From Roseinatronobacter sp052379845 (GTDB taxonomy: Bacteria > Pseudomonadota > Alphaproteobacteria > Rhodobacterales > Rhodobacteraceae): a stretch of 64,000 nt of DNA. The stretch lies in assembly GCA_052379845.1 (NCBI GenBank), contig JBQTCF010000001.1; one strand, given 5' to 3'. A model generated the notes under the pieces. That model saw nothing but the letters and a program-made list of their open reading frames with translations, had not been told where the DNA came from and searched no databases. Of this stretch, positions 24,227 through 33,320 are shown piece by piece. Both the position numbers and the translations under genes were made by a program. Position 1 is the stretch's first letter. Each line of letters starts with the position of its first letter.

Positions 24227-24558
24227 CGGCACTGGACAGGGTGCGCGGGCGCAGGCTATCTTTCGGCCCATGCGCCCTGCTCAATTTCATCTATCCCGCG
24301 ACACCCTCCGCGCCTTGGCAGGACCGCAATCATGGATGTGACCTGGATCACGGTCCGCGACAGCTTGCAGGCGTGGCTTGAGCAACGGATGGAAACGTCA
24401 CCTTCTGAGTTGATCGCCAGTTCCGCCCAGACCCGCCCGACACCTTCATCTTGCCCCAAATACTCCCGCCGGAGGCACCGACATAACGGCACCGCGCGCC
24501 GTCAGCCATACATGCCCTGCATCTGGACAAAGCGCGCATTCGTGCCTAATTCAACGCC
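24227..24558. other. 332-bp region without a recognisable gene upstream of murB
   Basis: ORFs on both strands here have poor starts and no recognisable domain. The segment contains the repeat-like word at 24444-24480. In relatives murG and murC usually lie before murB; their absence makes this a probable junction of past rearrangement. Confidence 0.5.
24444..24480 (+). repeat. Dispersed intergenic repeat, divergent copy 3
   Basis: CTTCATCTTGCCCCAAATAC followed by TCCCGCCGGAGGC aligns by eye with the opening of the elements at 2373 and 5938 (TTTCAGTCTGGTCAAAATAT then CCCGGGGGAGGC). The agc-looped hairpin of the other copies is missing, so this is a partial or different subtype. Confidence 0.5.
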
Positions 24559-25533
24559 ATGACACCTGACATGATCCCCGTGCGTGGCACGTTGACCCCG
24601 CAAAAACCGCTGGACACGCTGACATGGTTGCGTGTCGGCGGGCCGGCCGACTGGTTGTTCCAACCCGCTGATGAAGATGACCTTTGCGCTTTCCTGCGCC
24701 AGTTGGCCCCTGACATTGCCGTTTTCCCCATGGGGGTGGGGTCCAACCTGATTGTGCGCGATGGGGGCATTCGCGCGGTGGTCATTCGGTTGGGGCGCGG
24801 GTTCAATGCTATTGAACCGGGCGCCACCATCACCGCAGGGGCCGCCGCGCTGGACGCCCATGTTGCGCGCAAAGCCGCTGATGCGGGGCGCGATCTGACG
24901 TTTTTGCGCACCATCCCCGGCAGTATCGGCGGCGCGGTGCGGATGAATGCGGGGTGTTACGGCACATATATTGCCGACCACCTGATTGATGTCACAGTCA
25001 TTGACCGCACAGGGCAGCGCCACGTTTTGCCTGCCAATGCCCTTGATCTTCGCTACCGGCAATCCAGTCTTCCCGAAGGCATGGTCATCACGCAAGCCCG
25101 GTTTCACGCGCCACAGGGCGATCCTGACATGCTTCATGCACGCATGCGCGACCAGCTGGCACGCCGCGATGCAACCCAACCCACCAAGGACCGCAGCGCA
25201 GGGTCCACCTTCCGCAACCCCGCCGGGTTCAGTTCCACAGGCAGCGCAGATGACACCCATGAGTTGAAGGCCTGGAAGGTGATCGAAGACGCGGGATTGC
25301 GCGGCGCGCGCATGGGCGGCGCGCAAATGTCGCCCAAACATCCCAACTTCCTGATCAATACAGGCACCGCGTCGGCCGCCGAATTGGAAGGATTGGGCGA
25401 AGAAGTGCGAAAAAGGGTTTTGCAAGCGCGCGGTATTTCGCTACACTGGGAAATCATGCGGGTCGGTGACAGCTTGCCTGACATGAAACTGCCGCAGGTT
25501 GAACTAGCATCAGGCGCAGTGAAAACACAATAA
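24559..25533 (+). CDS. murB: UDP-N-acetylenolpyruvoylglucosamine reductase
   Basis: 324 residues with the MurB FAD motifs: LRVGGPADWLFQP, GVGSNLIVRDGG, FLRTIPGSIGGAVRMNAGCYG, and the catalytic Ser in DRSAGSTFRNP. It reduces the enolpyruvyl group to lactyl, giving UDP-MurNAc. ATG 24559 has no good Shine-Dalgarno; ATG 24571 is an alternative start. It is the first cell-wall gene of a murB-ddl-ftsQ-ftsA-ftsZ run. The usual upstream partners murG and murC are not present. Confidence 0.96.
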   Translation: MTPDMIPVRGTLTPQKPLDTLTWLRVGGPADWLFQPADEDDLCAFLRQLAPDIAVFPMGVGSNLIVRDGGIRAVVIRLGRGFNAIEPGATITAGAAALDAHVARKAADAGRDLTFLRTIPGSIGGAVRMNAGCYGTYIADHLIDVTVIDRTGQRHVLPANALDLRYRQSSLPEGMVITQARFHAPQGDPDMLHARMRDQLARRDATQPTKDRSAGSTFRNPAGFSSTGSADDTHELKAWKVIEDAGLRGARMGGAQMSPKHPNFLINTGTASAAELEGLGEEVRKRVLQARGISLHWEIMRVGDSLPDMKLPQVELASGAVKTQ

Positions 25534-25584
25534 ACACCCCGAAAATGGGGCAAAAAGGGCCATAACGGCCCAGAGGCAGTGGGA

Positions 25585-26505
25585 ATGGGCATGTCGAGCA
25601 GGGCAGCCCCCCGAATATGTGTTCTGAAAGGCGGACTCTCGGCTGAGCGCGAGGTGTCGCTGTCGTCAGGGCATGAATGCGCGCAGGCGCTGCGGGTGGC
25701 GGGATACGAAGTGGTCGAACTGGATGCGCGCAGCGATGTGGCGCAGCATCTGGTAGATATTGCACCTGATGTCGTGTTCAATGCCTTGCATGGCCGGTTT
25801 GGCGAAGATGGCTGTGTCCAGGGCCTTCTGGAATGGCTGCGCATTCCCTATACGCATTCCGGTGTGCTGGCCTCTGCGTTGGCGATGGACAAGGACCGCG
25901 CGAAAGCGGCCTTTGCGGCAGCCGGTCTTCCGGTTCTGCCCAGCCTGATCGCGCCCAAGGCAGATGTGATGGCGCGCCATCTGATGGACCCGCCCTATGT
26001 GGTCAAGCCCAATAACGAAGGGTCCAGCGTCGGTGTGTATCTGGTCACCGAAGGGGCGAACGCGCCCCCGCAACTGGCCGCTGATATGCCCGCGCAGGTG
26101 ATGGTCGAAGCCTATGCGCCGGGGCGTGAACTGACCACCACCGTCATGGGGGACCGCGCGCTGACGGTGACGGATATTGTCACAGATGGCTGGTATGATT
26201 ATGACGCGAAATATCGCCCTGGCGGGTCGCATCATGTTCTGCCCGCTGACATCCCTGACGACATACACGCCGCCTGTCTGGATTATGCGCTGCGCGCCCA
26301 TCAGGTTCTGGGGTGCCGTGGGCTGACGCGGACAGATTTTCGCTGGGATGAAACGCGCGGCCTTGACGGGTTGATCGTGCTGGAACTGAACACCCAGCCG
26401 GGCATGACGCCGACTTCGCTTGTGCCCGAACAGGCGGCGCATTGCGGCACGAGCTTCGCTGACCTGTGCCACTGGATGGTCGAGGATGCGTCATGCGACC
26501 GCTAG
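25585..26505 (+). CDS. ddl: D-alanine--D-alanine ligase
   Basis: 306 residues, ATP-grasp fold. GRFGEDGCVQGLLEWLRIPYTHSG matches the Ddl signature, VVKPNNEGSSVGVYL is the ATP-binding segment, and ELNTQPGMTPTSLVPE near the C-terminus holds metal-binding residues. It makes the D-Ala-D-Ala dipeptide of peptidoglycan. The start could be GTG 25579, ATG 25585 or ATG 25591; GAGG and GGGA upstream favour the ATGs. The ftsQ start lies 13 bases inside its 3' end, so the two are coupled. Confidence 0.96.
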   Translation: MGMSSRAAPRICVLKGGLSAEREVSLSSGHECAQALRVAGYEVVELDARSDVAQHLVDIAPDVVFNALHGRFGEDGCVQGLLEWLRIPYTHSGVLASALAMDKDRAKAAFAAAGLPVLPSLIAPKADVMARHLMDPPYVVKPNNEGSSVGVYLVTEGANAPPQLAADMPAQVMVEAYAPGRELTTTVMGDRALTVTDIVTDGWYDYDAKYRPGGSHHVLPADIPDDIHAACLDYALRAHQVLGCRGLTRTDFRWDETRGLDGLIVLELNTQPGMTPTSLVPEQAAHCGTSFADLCHWMVEDASCDR

Positions 26506-27815
26506 AGCCGTTTGACCCCCACCACGAGGATGGCGCGACCAGCCATCACAGCGATGGGCACGAGGGCGATGCCCCCCTGTCAGCGCTGTCCCCGGAAATG
26601 AATTTCTGGGACCATCTGGGGGCGACGCGCGCAGATGAATACGCCCAGGATGATATTCTGACGGGAATTCCCTTGCCGGATGTGCCGGTCAGGCCAACGG
26701 TGCCGTTGTCCATGGTTGATATGGCGCCCCCCCGGTCCATGCCGCAACATGGCTTCACGCGGCTAGATGACACGCTGCGCGCCCGTGAAGCGGCTGTTGA
26801 ACCGGCCTCGCATATGCCCCCGGACCACGCACCCGTCGACGGGGGCAGGCCCGATGTGTTGCGGCGCGGTCAGGCGCGTCACCTTGCGCGGTTTCCATCT
26901 GCGCGGGACGTGCCCCCCACCCCCGAGGGGCGCGCCCCCGGCTTGGCCCGTAAACCACGCCGCACCACGCATCTGCCCAGCCGGCTTTCCTATCGCATCC
27001 AGCGGGTCTGGTTGACGCCGCTTTATCGCCGCGCCATCACGATTGGCCTGCCCGCTGCCGCCTGCATTATGGCGCTTGGCGTCACGTTGGCCAGCGCAGA
27101 GCGCCGCATGGCACTTTCGGCACAGCTAGAGGGTATTTATTCCGCCTTCGTTGACCGGCCAGATTTCATGGTGACCGAGCTTCGCTTGCCAGATATGGCC
27201 CCGGAACTTGAGCAGGCCATTCGGGGCGTTATCACCCCCGAATTGCCGAAATCGTCGTGGCGGCTGGACCTTGATGAATTGCGCAGCCGGATTGAATTGC
27301 TGGATGCCATTCTGATGGCCGATCTGCGCCTGTTGTCTGATGGCGTGCTGGCCGTGTCGATAACCGAACGTGTGCCTGCCATATTGTGGCGCTCTGCCGA
27401 TGGTCTGGAAGTGCTGGACATTGACGGCATGCGCATCGGCTTCGCGCCTGATCGCGGGGCGCTGCCTGACCTGCCAGTGATCGCGGGCGAAGGGGGCGGC
27501 GCACAGGTGCCCGAGGCGCTGGAGCTGTTTGATGCGGCAACCCCGCTGGGGGACCGTATGCGCGGGCTTGTGCGGGTGGGAGAACGGCGCTGGGATGTCG
27601 TTCTGGACCGTGACCAACGTATCAAACTGCCCGAAGCGGGCGCTGTTGCCGCGCTTGAACACGTTATCGCGCTGGAACAGGCGCAAGATGTGCTGGCGCG
27701 CGACATACTCGCGGCTGACATGCGCAACCCTGCGCGTCCGGTCTTGCAAATAAGCGAGGGTGCGATGGAAACGATCCGCGACATCCGATCTCAGAATACG
27801 GAGGCATTGCAGTAA
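26493..27815 (+). CDS. ftsQ: Cell division protein FtsQ with long cytoplasmic extension
   Basis: 440 residues. The familiar part begins near residue 163 (SRLSYRIQRVWLTPLYRRA), with one transmembrane helix at about 181-201, a POTRA domain (~215-290, starting VTELRLPDM) and the FtsQ beta domain (LRLLSDGVLAVSITERVPAILWRS and following). FtsQ bridges early and late divisome proteins. The N-terminal ~160 residues are rich in Pro, His, Asp and Arg and look disordered; family members I know here are near 300 residues. The start at ATG 26493 is supported by GAGG eight bases upstream, and the ORF is open to that point, so the extension appears genuinely coded. Confidence 0.93.
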   Translation: MRPLEPFDPHHEDGATSHHSDGHEGDAPLSALSPEMNFWDHLGATRADEYAQDDILTGIPLPDVPVRPTVPLSMVDMAPPRSMPQHGFTRLDDTLRAREAAVEPASHMPPDHAPVDGGRPDVLRRGQARHLARFPSARDVPPTPEGRAPGLARKPRRTTHLPSRLSYRIQRVWLTPLYRRAITIGLPAAACIMALGVTLASAERRMALSAQLEGIYSAFVDRPDFMVTELRLPDMAPELEQAIRGVITPELPKSSWRLDLDELRSRIELLDAILMADLRLLSDGVLAVSITERVPAILWRSADGLEVLDIDGMRIGFAPDRGALPDLPVIAGEGGGAQVPEALELFDAATPLGDRMRGLVRVGERRWDVVLDRDQRIKLPEAGAVAALEHVIALEQAQDVLARDILAADMRNPARPVLQISEGAMETIRDIRSQNTEALQ

Positions 27816-29149
27816 TGATTGATCCCTACTCCTCTCAACGGGCCATGCGGCAGATGCGCCGCGCAGCAATGCAGCGCGGTGTTATCGCGGTTCTGGATAT
27901 CGGCACCTACAAGGTGGCGGCCCTTGTGTTGAAGGTGGACCCGTCCGGCCCCGAACCCAAGGCCGCAGGCATTGGCAATCTGGGCGGGCAGGCGGGGTTT
28001 CGCGTGATCGGGGCGGGCACCACGCGGTCGCGCGGTGTGCGTCTGGGCGAAATTGCCGCCATGTCCGAAACCGAGACGGCGTTGCGCACAGCGCTGCAGG
28101 CCGCCCAGAAAATGGCACAAACGCGGGTGGATCATGTGATCGTCTGCGTATCGGGTGGCGCAACCCGGTCCTATGGTCTGGCCGGCGAAGTCGAAGTGGA
28201 AGGCAGCACTGTCGTTGAAAACGACATATCGCGTGTCATGGCCGCGTGTGACGTGCCCGATTTCGGGGTCGGGCGTGATGTGTTGCACGCGCAGCCCATC
28301 AACTTTGCGCTGGACCATCGCACCGGCCTGTCGGACCCGCGCGGCCAGATCGGCCAGCGGCTGGCCTGCGATATGCATATGGTCACGGTGGACACATCGC
28401 TTGTGCAGAATATCTGCAACTGCCTGAAACGCTGCGATGTGGAACTGGCCGGGATTGCGGGCAGCAGCTATGCAAGCGGCATGGCCGCGCTGGTCGAGGA
28501 TGAGAAGGAACTGGGCGCGGCCTGTGTCGATCTGGGCGCGGGCACATCGGGGGTGTCCATCTTCATCAAAAAACACATGATTTTCACCGATACCGTGCGT
28601 CTGGGCGGCGCGCATGTCACGCTGGACATTGCCAAGGGGTTGCAGGTGGATATGACCACCGCCGAACGCATCAAAACTGTGCATGGCGGGGTGCAGGCCA
28701 CGTCCATGGATGACCGCGAGATGATAGAAATTGGCGGCAATTCCGGCGATTGGGAAAAAGACCGCCGCACGGTCAGCCGTGCTGAACTGATTGGCATCAT
28801 GCGCCCCCGGATCGAAGAAATCCTTGAAGATGTGCGCGCGCGGCTGGATGCTGCGGGCTTTGGCTGCCTGCCAAGCCAGCAGGTGGTTCTGACAGGGGGC
28901 GGGGCGCAGGTGCCGGGCATTGACGGGCTGGCGGCGCGGATTTTCGGCCAACAGGTCCGGCTGGGGCGTCCTGTGCGCGTGCGTGGCCTGCCGCAAGCCG
29001 CATCAGGGCCTGCATTTTCGGGGTCTGTCGGGTTAAGCCTGCTGGCCACAAGCCCGCAAGATGAATGGTGGGATTTCGAATTGCCGACCCAAAACTACCC
29101 GGCGCGGTCGCTGCGCCGCGCGGTAAAATGGTTCCGGGACAATTGGTAA
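27815..29149 (+). CDS. ftsA: Cell division protein FtsA
   Basis: 444 residues of the actin-like FtsA family. Phosphate-1 loop VLDIGTYKVAALVLK, the SHS2-containing insert in the 1C subdomain, DLGAGTSGVSIF phosphate-2 and VVLTGGGAQVPGIDGLAARIF adenosine motif are all present, ending with an amphipathic LRRAVKWFRDNW membrane-targeting helix. FtsA tethers FtsZ to the membrane. Its ATG overlaps the ftsQ stop (TAATG). A 182-bp gap separates it from ftsZ, which likely has its own promoter there. Confidence 0.97.
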   Translation: MIDPYSSQRAMRQMRRAAMQRGVIAVLDIGTYKVAALVLKVDPSGPEPKAAGIGNLGGQAGFRVIGAGTTRSRGVRLGEIAAMSETETALRTALQAAQKMAQTRVDHVIVCVSGGATRSYGLAGEVEVEGSTVVENDISRVMAACDVPDFGVGRDVLHAQPINFALDHRTGLSDPRGQIGQRLACDMHMVTVDTSLVQNICNCLKRCDVELAGIAGSSYASGMAALVEDEKELGAACVDLGAGTSGVSIFIKKHMIFTDTVRLGGAHVTLDIAKGLQVDMTTAERIKTVHGGVQATSMDDREMIEIGGNSGDWEKDRRTVSRAELIGIMRPRIEEILEDVRARLDAAGFGCLPSQQVVLTGGGAQVPGIDGLAARIFGQQVRLGRPVRVRGLPQAASGPAFSGSVGLSLLATSPQDEWWDFELPTQNYPARSLRRAVKWFRDNW

Positions 29150-29331
29150 GCGCCAGATGTGTCACATTTGTGGAAATCCAGCGAATCAGAATGAAAAAAT
29201 TGCCATATTTGGTGTGGAAAAGTGACTTTTTTAATGACCTCAGGAACGAAGCACTGTAGGATTCAAGCAAAACCAGCACCCTGACGCGGGAAATTGGCGG
29301 TAGGGTTCGGCAAAAACGAGGCGGAGTGATC

Positions 29332-31077
29332 ATGGCATTGAATTTCGTAGAAACTGATACTCATCAGGAATTGGCGCCCAGAATTACGGTTTTCGGCGTG
29401 GGCGGCGCTGGGGGCAATGCGGTCAATAACATGATCGACAAGCAGTTGGAGGGGGTTGATTTCGTCGTCGCCAATACCGACGCGCAAGCCCTGCAGCAAA
29501 ACAAGGCCCCCGGCCGCATTCAGATGGGTGTGAAAATCACCGAAGGTCTGGGTGCTGGTGCCCGCCCGTCTGTCGGTTGCGCTGCTGCCGAAGAAACCAT
29601 TGAGGAAATCATCGACCATCTGGCCGGGTCGCACATGTGCTTCATCACGGCGGGCATGGGCGGCGGCACCGGAACCGGCGCTGCCCCGATCATTGCGCAA
29701 GCCGCCCGCGAACTGGGCGTTCTGACCGTCGGCGTGGTGACCAAGCCTTTCCAGTTTGAAGGCGCCAAGCGCATGCGTCAGGCCGAAGAAGGCGTGGAAG
29801 CGCTGCAAAAGGTCGTTGATACGCTGATCATCATTCCCAACCAGAACCTGTTTCGTCTGGCAAATGAAAAAACCACCTTCACCGAAGCCTTCGCCATGGC
29901 GGATGATGTGCTGTATCAGGGCGTCAAGGGCGTGACCGACCTGATGGTGCGCCCCGGCCTGATCAACCTTGATTTTGCCGATGTTCGCGCCGTGATGGAC
30001 GAAATGGGCAAGGCCATGATGGGCACGGGCGAGGCAACGGGCGAAGACCGCGCAGTGCAGGCTGCCGAAAAAGCGATTGCCAACCCGCTGTTGGACGAAA
30101 TCAGCCTGCATGGCGCGCGTGGTGTTCTGATCAACATTACAGGTGGCTATGACCTGACCTTGTTCGAACTGGACGAAGCGGCAAACCGTATCCGCGAGAA
30201 AGTCGACCCCGAGGCGAATATCATCGTCGGCTCCACACTGGACCCATCCATGGAGGGCGCAATTCGTGTGTCGGTTGTGGCAACGGGCATTGATGCTGTG
30301 CAAAACACCCAGGCCGAGGAACTGCCGCGCCGCAGCCTGTCGACCCCGGTTCCCGCACCGGAACGCGCCGCGCGCCCCGCGCCGCAACAGGCCGAACAAC
30401 AGCCGGCCCCTGTGGCCGCGCAGGCCCCGGCCCAGCAGCCGCATTACCAACCGCAACACCAGCCGCAGCAAATGGAACAGCCGGTCGCCTATGCCGAACC
30501 CGAACAGCAAAACCTGTTCACACGCGAAGCCATGCGCCCTGCCCACCCTGAACAGCAGGCCCCCACGCAGCGTTATGAGCAGCACCCAAGCCCGTTCCCG
30601 CGGGAAAACCCCGCGCAACATGCCCGCCCGGTGGCGCATGACCGCTATGATGCGCCCGCTTATGACCAGCGCGGCCATGATGATGGGTTCGATATTGATG
30701 CGGTCATCGACAACGGCCACAGCATGAACCCGTCTGCGCAGTTTACCGCACCGCGCCGCCCCGCTGCGGGCACGCCCTCACCGGAAACGCTGGCGCGGTT
30801 GCAGCGCGCTGTTCAAAAAGCGCCCGAGCAAGCGGCGCCGCGCGCCCGCCCCGCCGCGCCCATGCCTGCCCCCACCCCCGAGGCAGACCGCAGCGGGTCG
30901 CGTTTCGGGATCGGGTCTTTGATCAGCCGCATGGCCGGTCACGGAAATGATGGCCCCGCCACCAGTGCCCAACGCCGTGTTTCGCCGCCCATGCACCAGT
31001 ATGACGAAGAACACGCCCCTGCGGCATCGGATGAAAGAATAGAAATCCCGGCATTCCTGCGCCGTCAGGCGAATTGA
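29332..31077 (+). CDS. ftsZ: Cell division protein FtsZ
   Basis: 581 residues. The tubulin-like GTPase has GGGTGTG at 110-116, the N-terminal FGVGGAGGNAVNNMI and the T7-loop NLDFADVRAVM. After about residue 330 comes a ~235-residue linker rich in Gln, Pro and Ala, then the conserved tail RIEIPAFLRRQAN that binds FtsA and other partners. Long linkers are usual in Rhodobacteraceae FtsZ. ATG 29332 is set by GGCGGAG. A strong terminator follows, so transcription of the division genes ends here. Confidence 0.98.
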   Translation: MALNFVETDTHQELAPRITVFGVGGAGGNAVNNMIDKQLEGVDFVVANTDAQALQQNKAPGRIQMGVKITEGLGAGARPSVGCAAAEETIEEIIDHLAGSHMCFITAGMGGGTGTGAAPIIAQAARELGVLTVGVVTKPFQFEGAKRMRQAEEGVEALQKVVDTLIIIPNQNLFRLANEKTTFTEAFAMADDVLYQGVKGVTDLMVRPGLINLDFADVRAVMDEMGKAMMGTGEATGEDRAVQAAEKAIANPLLDEISLHGARGVLINITGGYDLTLFELDEAANRIREKVDPEANIIVGSTLDPSMEGAIRVSVVATGIDAVQNTQAEELPRRSLSTPVPAPERAARPAPQQAEQQPAPVAAQAPAQQPHYQPQHQPQQMEQPVAYAEPEQQNLFTREAMRPAHPEQQAPTQRYEQHPSPFPRENPAQHARPVAHDRYDAPAYDQRGHDDGFDIDAVIDNGHSMNPSAQFTAPRRPAAGTPSPETLARLQRAVQKAPEQAAPRARPAAPMPAPTPEADRSGSRFGIGSLISRMAGHGNDGPATSAQRRVSPPMHQYDEEHAPAASDERIEIPAFLRRQAN

Positions 31078-31107
31078 TCCGGTAACTTATCTTGCACATA
31101 TTTCGGG

Positions 31108-31135
31108 AAAGACCGGCTTTTGCCGGTCTTTTTTT
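31108..31135 (+). terminator. Intrinsic terminator after ftsZ
   Basis: AAAGACCGGC (31108-31117) pairs perfectly with GCCGGTCTTT (31122-31131) over a tttt loop, followed by more T residues. It is placed 31 nt after the ftsZ stop. Confidence 0.95.
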
Positions 31136-31311
31136 AACGCAAAAACAATGTGTTGTAGGGGTGCTCGCGGGGTGTGCGGGAACCCGCCGAAAGCGCGATG
31201 GTTTGTTACAAAGGGTCACAATCTGTGAATTGCACCTTCTGCCCCCTGATGGTTAGGTGCAGGCAAGCATCAGCAAGATGTAGTGAAATACGAACAATCC
31301 GGCGGTATGGA

Positions 31312-32232
31312 ATGCAACAAACGATAGCGAAACCCGTCAGCATAGCAGGCACAGGGCTTCATAGTGGCGCACCTGTGCGGTTGGTATTGTGCCCGGCTGC
31401 GGCAGATCATGGCGTGACTTTCGTTCGCGTGGACATTGCGCAGGGCGACAATGTCATAGCCGTTCACCCCGAAAACTGGGTGGAAGCCAGCTTGTGCACT
31501 GTGCTGCGCAATACAGATGGCGCCAGCGTCAGCACGATTGAACATTTGCTGGCGGCCCTGCATGGCTGCGGAATTCATAATCTGCGGATTGAAATTGACG
31601 GGCCGGAAGTGCCTATTCTGGATGGCAGCGCTGCCCCGTTTGTGGCGCGTATTCTGGCGGCGGGGCTGGCCGAATGCGATGCACCTGTGCGGGTTTTGCG
31701 GGTGCTGCGCCCGATCGCGGTGGAACGTGGCGGCGCGCGCGCCAGTCTGACGCCGTCTGACGGGTTTGAATTGTCATTTGAGATTGATTTCGCGGATCAG
31801 GCCATCGGGCATCAAAGCCGGTCCTTGCAAATGTATAACGGCGCGTTCCTGCGGGAACTTAGCGATTGCCGCACATTTTGCATGCGCGCTGATGTTGAGG
31901 TGATGCAGGCCAATGGTCTGGCGCTGGGGGGCACGCTGGACAATGCGGTTGTGTTCGACAGTGGCACTGTCCTGACGCCCGGTGGGTTGCGCCGCGCGGA
32001 TGAACCTGTCCGCCACAAAATGCTGGACGCGATGGGGGATTTATATGTTGCCGGCCACCCGATTATTGGCCGCTATGAAGGCGTCAAGGCTGGTCACGCC
32101 TTGACGGGCCTGTTGCTTCAGGCGCTGTTTGCCGATGCCCGGAATTATGAAATTGTCACTTGTGATGCGCAGTGTTCAGCGCGTTTGCCCGGTGCAAATA
32201 TCAGCCGGAAGGATTTGCCGCTATCTGCATGA
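31312..32232 (+). CDS. lpxC: UDP-3-O-acyl-N-acetylglucosamine deacetylase
   Basis: 306 residues, normal length. Zinc ligands His78 (STIEHLLAALHG), His235 and Asp239 (RHKMLDAMGD) and the catalytic His262 (KAGHALTG) are all in place. LpxC performs the committed step of lipid A synthesis. The ATG at 31312 follows GGCGGT and GGA; the long in-frame extension upstream has no homology. The 171-bp leader between the ftsZ terminator and this start has an inverted repeat TGCACCT/AGGTGCA (31231-31261) of unknown role. Confidence 0.97.
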   Translation: MQQTIAKPVSIAGTGLHSGAPVRLVLCPAAADHGVTFVRVDIAQGDNVIAVHPENWVEASLCTVLRNTDGASVSTIEHLLAALHGCGIHNLRIEIDGPEVPILDGSAAPFVARILAAGLAECDAPVRVLRVLRPIAVERGGARASLTPSDGFELSFEIDFADQAIGHQSRSLQMYNGAFLRELSDCRTFCMRADVEVMQANGLALGGTLDNAVVFDSGTVLTPGGLRRADEPVRHKMLDAMGDLYVAGHPIIGRYEGVKAGHALTGLLLQALFADARNYEIVTCDAQCSARLPGANISRKDLPLSA

Positions 32233-32341
32233 TCCCCTTGGGGTGTGTGCAGGTGCAAGCAGGGTCAAAAAGGCGTTTTGCGCCCCGGTTTTTTATGTGC
32301 TAGGACAAAGGCACTCTTTGATGGGATGGGGTAGTGCCAAG

Positions 32342-33184
32342 ATGATTTCGCGGGCAGGCTTTCGGGGTTTCGCAACAGCAATTGCACTTCTGGCGGCGCT
32401 AGGGGCTTGCAACCGCAATACTGGCCCTGACGAATCATTGTCCGGCTTCACTGCTGAAGAAATCTTTCAACGCGGTGAATACGAACTGGAAACATCGCGC
32501 CGGGTGTCCGGCTCCTTGCGGTATTTTCAGGAAATAGAACGGCTTTATCCCTACACGGAATGGGCGCGCCGTGCGTTGATCATGCAAGCCTATGGTCACC
32601 ATCGCGCGCGGGAATATGAAGAAAGCCGCGCCGCCGCGCAGCGCTTCCTTGATATGTATCCCAATGACGAAGAAGCGCCCTATGCGGCATATTTGCTGGC
32701 GCTGTCCTTCTATGATCAGGTCGATGAAGTGGGCCGCGATCAGGGCATCACCTTTCAGGCCTTGCAGCATTTGCGCCGCGTGATCGAGGATTACCCCGAT
32801 ACGGATTACGCCCGTTCCGCAGTGCTGAAATTCGAGCTGGCCTTTGACCATCTGGCCGCCAAGGAAATGGAAATCGGGCGCTATTACCTGAAGCGCGGTA
32901 ATTTTAATGCCGCCATTAACCGTTTCCGTGTTGTGGTTGAGGATTTCCAGACATCCACCCATACGCCCGAAGCACTGCACCGTCTGGTAGAGGCGTATCT
33001 GTCCCTTGGCCTGCGTGGCGAAGCGCAGACTGCAGCGGCAATTCTGGGCTATAATTTTGAAGCGAACCCCTTCTATCAGGACAGTTTCACACTGCTGACA
33101 GGGCAGGGGTTGCAGCCTGCGGATAGTGGCGAAGGCTGGTTAAGCCGCATCTATCGTCAGGCGGTGCGCGGGGAATGGATCTGA
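32342..33184 (+). CDS. bamD: Outer membrane protein assembly factor BamD
   Basis: 280 residues. A lipoprotein signal peptide with lipobox LGAC places the lipidated Cys at residue 23. The rest is built of TPR-like repeats: FTAEEIFQRGEYELETSRR, ARRALIMQAYGHHRAREYEESRAAAQRFL, ALEIGRYYLKRGNFNAAINRF-type segments. BamD is the essential lipoprotein partner of BamA, whose gene is at 58305. ATG 32342 was preferred because it gives a proper signal peptide; ATG 32321 is another in-frame start. Confidence 0.94.
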   Translation: MISRAGFRGFATAIALLAALGACNRNTGPDESLSGFTAEEIFQRGEYELETSRRVSGSLRYFQEIERLYPYTEWARRALIMQAYGHHRAREYEESRAAAQRFLDMYPNDEEAPYAAYLLALSFYDQVDEVGRDQGITFQALQHLRRVIEDYPDTDYARSAVLKFELAFDHLAAKEMEIGRYYLKRGNFNAAINRFRVVVEDFQTSTHTPEALHRLVEAYLSLGLRGEAQTAAAILGYNFEANPFYQDSFTLLTGQGLQPADSGEGWLSRIYRQAVRGEWI

Positions 33185-33320
33185 CACTGCCCATATTGGC
33201 ATCGGGCTGGCGCGTGCTGTGGTCACACAGGTTGCGCCAGATGCGCTGCCTTGTTGATGTTGCGTGTCTTTTTGCGCAAAATCGGGTCCTGCATTTGCGT
33301 GACATACTCTAGGGGCATTC

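Noticed and set aside
24332..24562. A 76-codon frame before murB
   Set aside because: No ribosome site, composition unlike a protein, it runs into the murB start and includes the repeat-like word; treated as non-coding.
29263..30720. A 485-codon frame antisense to ftsZ
   Set aside because: Shadow of ftsZ codon bias; repetitive, no domain, and it covers the ftsZ ribosome site.
33185..33320. LexA/SOS box upstream of recN
   Set aside because: No GTTC-N7-GTTC or close variant could be found.
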